The notes beneath the pieces are model-generated. The model worked only from the letters and a program-made list of their open reading frames with translations. It was not told where the DNA came from and searched no databases. A stretch of 64,000 nucleotides of DNA from Chalara sp. BL73 (taxonomy: Eukaryota > Ascomycota > Leotiomycetes > Helotiales), in contig CAKJVC010000092.1 of NCBI GenBank assembly GCA_918026815.1, positions 868,001 through 932,000 on the forward strand, written 5' to 3'. Below are positions 58,307 to 64,000 of the stretch, piece by piece. Position 1 is the stretch's first letter. Every line of letters begins with the position of its first letter. The position numbers and the translations under genes are program-made.

Positions 58307-60331
58307 ATGGATGTCTCGAAATACGATGGACTTGATGACTTCGAAAAGCAATTAGCAAAAGAGAAGAAGGAGAGGGACAGTGGCGAGAGGCACGCGGACA
58401 AGGAACGGAAACATAAACATCGTCACAGGCACCACAGGTCCCGAGAGTATGACGAGGAAAGAGACAGAGATGGCCATCGTCATAAACGATCGCGCCATTC
58501 CAGAGATGCAGAGGACGATGATCGAAGTCGTAGGAAGAAGCATGCCAAAAGCTCAGACCCTCATGAAGATCTGCCAATCCCAGATGATGAAGTACCTCAA
58601 TCAGATGCGCCAAAAGCTCAACGGGATAGCTGGATGACTGCACCCGATGCTTTAGAAATTGAATACACGCAGAGGGGTGAGAAAAAGGTAGTCAAGCCTC
58701 CACCTCAAAAGCCAGACTACAACCTAGTTATTCATAAGAATGAACTCAATCATCATTTACAAGATTTAGCAGAAGGAAAGTCTATAGAAGAAATCAAGGG
58801 TGAAGAGTCAGATCATGAGGTAGAATATACATTTGGGGATTCGGGGGCTAAGTGGCGCATGGTCAAGCTGAAGGCAGTTCAAGATGAAGCAGAGCGGACC
58901 GGAAGGCTTGTGGAGGACATTGCGGTAGAACGATTAGGTGGACTGCGCGAATATGATAATGCCAGGGAAGAGCAGATTGAATTAGACAGGCGAAAGCTAT
59001 ATGGAGCGGGCTACCTCGGAAAGGAGAAACCTACGGGAGAACTTTTCAACGAGAGAAAGCTACATCTAGGCGTGAAGGAGAAAGAGTCACAATCTGCGGC
59101 ATATCCCGACCTACCTCAAGGAGAGATCAGAGAAGAAAAGCTAGCGTCCGCTCCAATTGACTCTACGACATTGAATAGGATGAAGGCTCAGCTACTCAAG
59201 GCAAAACTCAAAAAGTCTCCTGACGCTGCGAGGCTCGAAGCCGAGTTCGAGGCTGCCATGGCCAATTTTGGCAATACTCCAACATCAGGTGACCATGTCT
59301 TGAGTTTGATGGAGAATCGGTTGCTAGCTGGAACTCGAGGAGAAGTCAAAGCTATTGACAATAAACGAGGCCGAGAACGTGGTACAGTAGAATACAATCA
59401 CGATATGAGCATAGAGGACATGGTCCGCGAAGAGAGAAGGACCAGGGGACAGGCAGGTGGAGAAGGCATGCGAGCTGCCGAACGCATAGCAAAAGATGGC
59501 AAGTTCGACAATGACCTAGACTACATGGAAGACAACGCCGAAAAGCTCGCAAAGCATGTTCAAAAATCCGAGATTAACTTGAAGAACACAGCTATTGGCG
59601 AGTTTCAGAAGATGAACAAGATTCTCGACAACTGCCAGCTATGTACGCACGAGGACAAAAACCAACCTCCGATTGCGCCTATGATCTCGTTAGCAACACG
59701 AGTCTACTTAACCCTCCCTACGGAACCAGAATTAGGAGAAGGCGGCGCTGTTATCGTGCCGATTCAGCACCGCACAAATCTGCTAGAATGCGACGATGAC
59801 GAGTGGGAAGAGATTCGCAATTTCATGAAATGTCTAACACGCATGTACCATGACCAAGGGCGAGACGTCGTCTTCTACGAAAACGCTGCAGCGCCTCACC
59901 GGCATCTGCATGCGGCCATGAATGTGGTTCCGCTACCATATGCGCTCGGAGAAACGGCTCCAGCATTTTTCAGAGAGGCAATCCTGTCGTCCGATGAGGA
60001 ATGGTCGCAGCATAAGAAGCTCATCGATACCTCTGCCCGCGCTAAGGACGGGATGGGCAAGCTCGCCTTCCGACGCTCGATCGCAAAGGAGATGCCATAT
60101 TTTCACGCTTGGTTTGATATCGATGGTGGACTGGGCCACATCGTTGAAGATTCTCACCGCTGGCCTAAGGGCGACCTATTCGCGCGGGAGATCATTGGTG
60201 GGATGCTGGATATTGAGCCGGATGTTATCAAGAAACAAGGACGCTGGAATCGTAACGACGGGAGGCTCGAGCCATTCAAGAAAAGATGGAGGAAGTTCGA
60301 TTGGACGAAGGTGCTTACGGAGGGTTCCTGA
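58307..60331 (+). CDS. CWF19: Pre-mRNA splicing factor Cwf19
   Basis: One exon of 674 aa; no intron is needed. MDVSKYDGLDDFEKQLAKEK at 58307 is chosen as the start because it is the first ATG in the frame. The first 100 residues are a charged His/Arg/Lys-rich region (HKHRHRHHRS, RHKRSRHSRD). The two C-terminal CwfJ domains follow. The HIT-like first domain has CQLCTHED and the histidine triad-like HRHLHAA near residue 530. The second holds WFDIDGGLGHIVED and ends in KKRWRKFDWT. Cwf19 (Drn1 in yeast) acts with the intron-lariat debranching machinery and late spliceosomes. Confidence 0.95.
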   Translation: MDVSKYDGLDDFEKQLAKEKKERDSGERHADKERKHKHRHRHHRSREYDEERDRDGHRHKRSRHSRDAEDDDRSRRKKHAKSSDPHEDLPIPDDEVPQSDAPKAQRDSWMTAPDALEIEYTQRGEKKVVKPPPQKPDYNLVIHKNELNHHLQDLAEGKSIEEIKGEESDHEVEYTFGDSGAKWRMVKLKAVQDEAERTGRLVEDIAVERLGGLREYDNAREEQIELDRRKLYGAGYLGKEKPTGELFNERKLHLGVKEKESQSAAYPDLPQGEIREEKLASAPIDSTTLNRMKAQLLKAKLKKSPDAARLEAEFEAAMANFGNTPTSGDHVLSLMENRLLAGTRGEVKAIDNKRGRERGTVEYNHDMSIEDMVREERRTRGQAGGEGMRAAERIAKDGKFDNDLDYMEDNAEKLAKHVQKSEINLKNTAIGEFQKMNKILDNCQLCTHEDKNQPPIAPMISLATRVYLTLPTEPELGEGGAVIVPIQHRTNLLECDDDEWEEIRNFMKCLTRMYHDQGRDVVFYENAAAPHRHLHAAMNVVPLPYALGETAPAFFREAILSSDEEWSQHKKLIDTSARAKDGMGKLAFRRSIAKEMPYFHAWFDIDGGLGHIVEDSHRWPKGDLFAREIIGGMLDIEPDVIKKQGRWNRNDGRLEPFKKRWRKFDWTKVLTEGS

Positions 60332-62506
60332 GGAGCGACATAGATCGTGGCGCTCTCGTTTAAGCGCCTCGTCTATCCGTGTCTCCCTGAATGGGGTTTC
60401 GGGTCAGCCGCCGGGGTGTATCTTGGAGGCAGCCGGCGATGAGAAAATCATAAGTGATAACTAATAAGGAAAACGGACATGGGAATGGAAAATATCCATA
60501 TCTCCGATCTATGTAGAGCTATGTAACAAGATATTAACGAAAGTTAATTTTCCTCCGATTCAACAAGCTCACGAGGGAAATTGTGTCCTCGCGGGGAGAA
60601 ATATAAAATAAAATAAGCCTTTCCCAAACGTGACCTTGCAGAGAAAGAAGGTTTACGGTAAGGAGGAAGAGGAAGGTAGGAATATAACCTTAATAATACG
60701 AAAAGAGATGAACGCTCTGTCTCTCTTTTACAAACACTCCAAGCGAGCTGCAGGTCCCCGTTCAGCAGCGCCGCCGGTATTCCCTTTCTTTTTTAGCCGG
60801 GTGGCATGTTGGGCTCAGCCGCAGAAATTTCTTGCATAAAAGAAAATTGGGTTTCATCCTAGATCATGCAACGGGGAATTTTTTATTTTATCTTTGGATG
60901 TTTTCTTGGATAGATGGGATGTTTTTGATGGTGCGTGGAGAGGATGATCTGATGATGGATGATGATGATGATGGGGAAGAAGGAGGAAGGAGGGAAGGAA
61001 GGGAGGGAGGGGGAAAAAAAAGTGTAATTGTAAAACACGCGAGCAACGGCGATGGACATGCTGCATGTTCGACTGGAAATCTTGAAGGTGTGCTTCTGGA
61101 AGCTGCAAAGATTGGTGACGCCAGAGATCGGATCTTTGTCTGTTCTGTATGTTTACGGGAATGGGAGGCTGTTGGGGCTAATAGATCTCCTCCCCCCCCC
61201 CCTTCTTGGTTACAGACGTAATGCCATCTTGACCCCGTTTTTTTTCAGCTTTGAAGGGGGAAGTCGGCACCACGAACCATTTTTTTCTAAAAGCAAAAGC
61301 CGCGACGGAGCTTCTAGGCTTTTTTTGAAAAAAATTCCAAATCATGAACGGGGCATTTCAGGGCCTGGCAACCTCGGGGATGACGAGGATGGGGGATATG
61401 TGGTGTTGGTGTTACACACAGATCAGGATGTCACACCATGTCGGCGAGGCTAAGATCGTAACAATAATTTTTTGGCTTTTAATTGCTTTTAATTGTTTTT
61501 GGATTTTTGTTTTCGTCCGCCCCGTCATGGTGGGAATCCTTCGACGCTGCGATACCACGCTGATATGGACACCTGCAGCGTGGCATTTCTGCGCATTTCC
61601 CGACCACGCATCTGATTTACCATACGTACATATGCGTAGTCTGCATGATATATGAATTGGTCATGCATTTTCAGACCTGGTTGCTTGTTTGAGCCCGCTC
61701 GGTCGCCCTTTTCGGTCTGGTCAGAAGCTGGATAGGGATGTGCGTGCCGGAGGTTGGGGCTGGAAATAGATTTTGTCTGCTGTGAAGATGAAGCGTAGGA
61801 AGTGTATTGGGTTGGCATCAAAGAAGGTTGGTTGGTGATTGGTGTTTTTGGGGGGGCATTTTGAGAGGAAGGTTGTGAGGAGTGTTGGGAGCTGACGGGG
61901 CGCTGAAGGTGCTGAGGTGCTGAGCAGAGCATTACGCATCAAACAGTGGCGCAGATGCTTACGAGGTGAGGGTTTTGACCGTAAGTGAAGGCCTTTCTTA
62001 TGCCCTCACTTCGATACTTACCGTGTTAGATGCGTGTGCTCGCTGTTGGTAGTTCATCCCTCCCATTCCATCGCCAGCTGCTTCAGTGAGTGAGGGAGCT
62101 CGGTTGCAGTGGTGGATCTCGCATCCGTTCGTACGTTTTTGTTCTTCCACCAGTAGTTTGATTCCCGAGAAAGCTTAGGAAACACACCACCCATTCTCCC
62201 CCAAGCGAGGTTACGCGAAGGGGTTCAGGGGAGTCCGCCTATCTGTGTTGAAGAGAAAGAGGAAGTAGAAGTAGTGGAAGAAGAAGGAGGAGAATAAGAA
62301 TTAGAAATGGTTCATTCAGGATGGAAGAATGGCTGTGCAAGAGAGAAGAAGAGCCGCGTAGATAGATGCAGGCATCATCAGCCTGTTGCTGGTAGTAGTG
62401 ATAATGATGATGGTGACGACGTTAAAGCGCAATGACCCCTAGAACTCTAAACTCAGCGGGCTGTACAGGTGAATTAGGAACTCAGCTTCAATGTGCAGCA
62501 AAGGAT

Positions 62507-62530
62507 GAATTGAATTGAATTGAATTGAAT
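62507..62530. repeat. (GAATT)n microsatellite
   Basis: Nearly five tandem GAATT units, followed by one imperfect unit (CGAAT). Confidence 0.9.
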
Positions 62531-62665
62531 CGAATGCTGCCGCTCATGGCCAAACGCGAGGGGGTGGGAACTACAGTGTGGAAAACCAGCTTCCTTCCCC
62601 CCCCTTCTTAAATCAATAAAGGACAGATCTATGTTCAATGCAAAATAATCGAGGTGGGCATACGT

Positions 62666-62694
62666 GACTGGACTGGACTGGACTATACTGGACT
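62666..62694. repeat. (GACTG)n microsatellite
   Basis: GACTG units in tandem with one interrupted copy, about 570 bp before the transcription-factor ATG. Confidence 0.85.
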
Positions 62695-63258
62695 GAAGTG
62701 TACAAGTACATAACCTTAATTGAATCCCTCAAGGCTGAAAGGGCGATGCAAATTGGCGAAAACCTCAGGCTGCACCACCTGTGCCCTTTTTTTTTTCTTT
62801 GTCAACATTCCGACGTGCCGACTCCTCCACTCAACTCTCTTTCTAAACACTCTCCACCTAAATCTTGCCCGTCCACATCCCCCCGTCCCCGTTCCCCCTA
62901 CAGACACCTAACTGTCCTTCGCCCGTACTTTTAGTTCCGCATCGCCAAAAAAAATAAAATCCAACCCGCCAATTCTCGCGTCTCCTGCACCTCTCGGTAA
63001 CCCTCTCGCTTGAGATTCTAGCCGATCTAGGCCATCAAGGGGGGCCATCATACTTGCGAAAGACAATAGTATATTTTCATTCAGATAGAAAAAGCGGGTG
63101 GTTCTTTGAAGGCGGATCTGTTTTTCAAACACGAAATTCGACCTTGCTGCTACTCGCAGGGTGACGCTAGTGTAAACTGGGCGAACCCAACCGTTAGAGG
63201 CAAAATCATCAATTCATCAACCGATCATCTCGAATACACGTCAACCAGAGTTCTCTTG

Positions 63259-64000
63259 ATGGCACATAACAATCCGAATTCTCCCCATCTATCTAACAAT
63301 CTGCAGAACGGTTCTGCCTCGGCGTCTCCCGCGAATATGTCCAATGCTCAAGGTAGTGGCGAGTCGCGCCAGCCCGTGAGCTACCAAAGCCCGACCTCCT
63401 ACCCATCGCCATCAGCGCAATACGCCTACCCCAACCCAAATAATGCTCAAGGCAACGACCCATATCGTGCAAGCCCAACCGGCAGCAATGGATCCATTCC
63501 TCTGCCCTCCATGCGATCGCTTGAACACCCTCTGCAACAGCAACAGCAACACGGTATGGGTTCGAGCCTTCCTCAACCAGTCGCGCCCATGGGAGGCGGC
63601 AGCCCATATTATCACAACCAAGGCCAATCTCTTCCTCATCCACAATACCCCAATGTCACATCAGACCCGAACGGAGCTTTACGGTACGCCATCAATCCAA
63701 CTGACAATCGAGTCATGAGTGGAGGTAGACACAAGAAGGTAGGGACTGGAATCTGGCCGCCATCTTAATAAATGCTGATCGATCTTGACACAGGAGATCA
63801 AGCGTAGGACGAAGACGGGATGCCTGACCTGCCGAAAGAGAAGAATTAAGGTATGTTCTCGGCGATGTTCGAGTTTCGTTGTTGTTGTTACCCCCGGCTT
63901 CGCTAGAGGACGTCGTTTAGAGAGGTCGCTTCTTTGCGATGCGGTTCTTTCGCTTGCATAGACGAATCTACCTAAATATCTAGGCGAAAGCACATGAGCT
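63259..64000 (+). CDS. Zn(II)2Cys6 transcription factor, 5' part
   Basis: Exon 1 is 63259-63738 (160 codons) and exon 2 is 63794-63850 (19 codons). Exon 2 ends at a GTATGT donor whose acceptor appears to lie outside the window. The first exon encodes a Ser/Pro/Gln-rich disordered region (SYPSPSAQYAYPN, a QQQQQ run) ending GGRHKK. It splices to EIKRRTKTGCLTCRKRRIK, the first half of the fungal binuclear zinc cluster (CxxC with the basic stretch). The remaining cysteines should be in the next exon. The layout, with a zinc cluster in the middle of a long N-terminus, resembles S. pombe Moc3-type regulators, but I cannot assign an orthologue. Confidence 0.88.

Larger units (their letters stand above)
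60332..63258. other. 2.9-kb intergenic region before a transcription-factor gene
   Basis: No supported gene. It holds a GAT/GGAA-rich tract around 60950-61020, a C-run at 61193-61203 and several T-runs. Two pentanucleotide repeats (62507-62530 and 62666-62694) are listed separately. Two Gln/Ser/Pro-rich frames near 61525-61942 have no family resemblance. Long leaders with upstream frames are common for fungal regulator genes. Confidence 0.55.

Noticed and set aside
61525..61942. Gln/Ser/Pro-rich minus-strand frames before the zinc-cluster gene
   Set aside because: Low-complexity only; overlapping frames of similar composition suggest base bias and not a gene.
1..64000. tRNA, rRNA, CRISPR arrays or transposable elements
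   Set aside because: I looked for B-box-like GGTTCGA motifs, long direct or inverted terminal repeats and reverse-transcriptase or transposase motifs and saw none that stand up; a tRNAscan-SE and RepeatMasker run would be decisive.

Overview
This window is fungal nuclear DNA, from a filamentous ascomycete (Pezizomycotina). The evidence is short GT-AG introns (mostly 45-110 nt) with CTAAC/CTGAC branch sites, one- or two-sided promoters of a few hundred bases, and single-copy fungal genes such as PBY1, AIM21, TVP18 and DUF7918. A leotiomycete-like source is my impression only. The window carries 20 complete or near-complete gene models, one gene cut by the left edge and one cut by the right edge. 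It also holds several broken genes. Exon coordinates were assembled by hand from splice signals and reading-frame continuity.

Layout, 1-9 kb: a partial minus-strand gene diverges from a CDK-site-rich nuclear protein. They are followed by PBY1 (SurE plus tubulin-tyrosine-ligase fusion), a small Lys/Ala-rich chromatin-like protein, and a mitochondrial 2-oxodicarboxylate carrier. 9-15 kb: DNA2, with a composite MCB/SCB cell-cycle element in its promoter. 15-19 kb: a decayed NAD(P)-binding protein gene with several in-frame stops, then an IMPACT/UPF0029 protein. 18.7-26.5 kb: AIM21-like actin regulator, TVP18 and NTF2, all on the minus strand. 27.9-32.4 kb: a DUF7918 protein and a secreted beta-lactamase-like serine hydrolase.

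32.4-37.3 kb is a gene-poor, degenerate island. It holds a frameshifted membrane-protein locus, a fragment of a HET (heterokaryon-incompatibility) domain and a second frameshifted small membrane protein. 37.4-41.6 kb: a PMC1-type Ca2+-ATPase. 41.6-47.1 kb: 5.5 kb with no gene that I can support. 47.1-58.1 kb: a Sir2-type deacetylase, a divergent FUSC/DUF2421 transporter-like protein, a myristoylated UBTD-type ubiquitin-domain protein, RPB12 and GPN1. 58.3-60.3 kb: CWF19. 60.3-63.3 kb: a long repeat-bearing spacer in front of a Zn(II)2Cys6 transcription factor that runs off the right end.

Most of this is conserved housekeeping gene content without an obvious operon-like or cluster logic. I did not find a convincing new multi-gene system. 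The most unusual things are gene-structure oddities: a coding exon that is only the start codon, an 11-nt internal exon, a GC-AG intron and an in-frame 48-nt intron. Also notable are the decaying island with HET remnants, the multiply broken NAD(P)-binding gene, a duplicated peptide motif in AIM21, and cell-cycle-box motifs in front of three nuclear genes.
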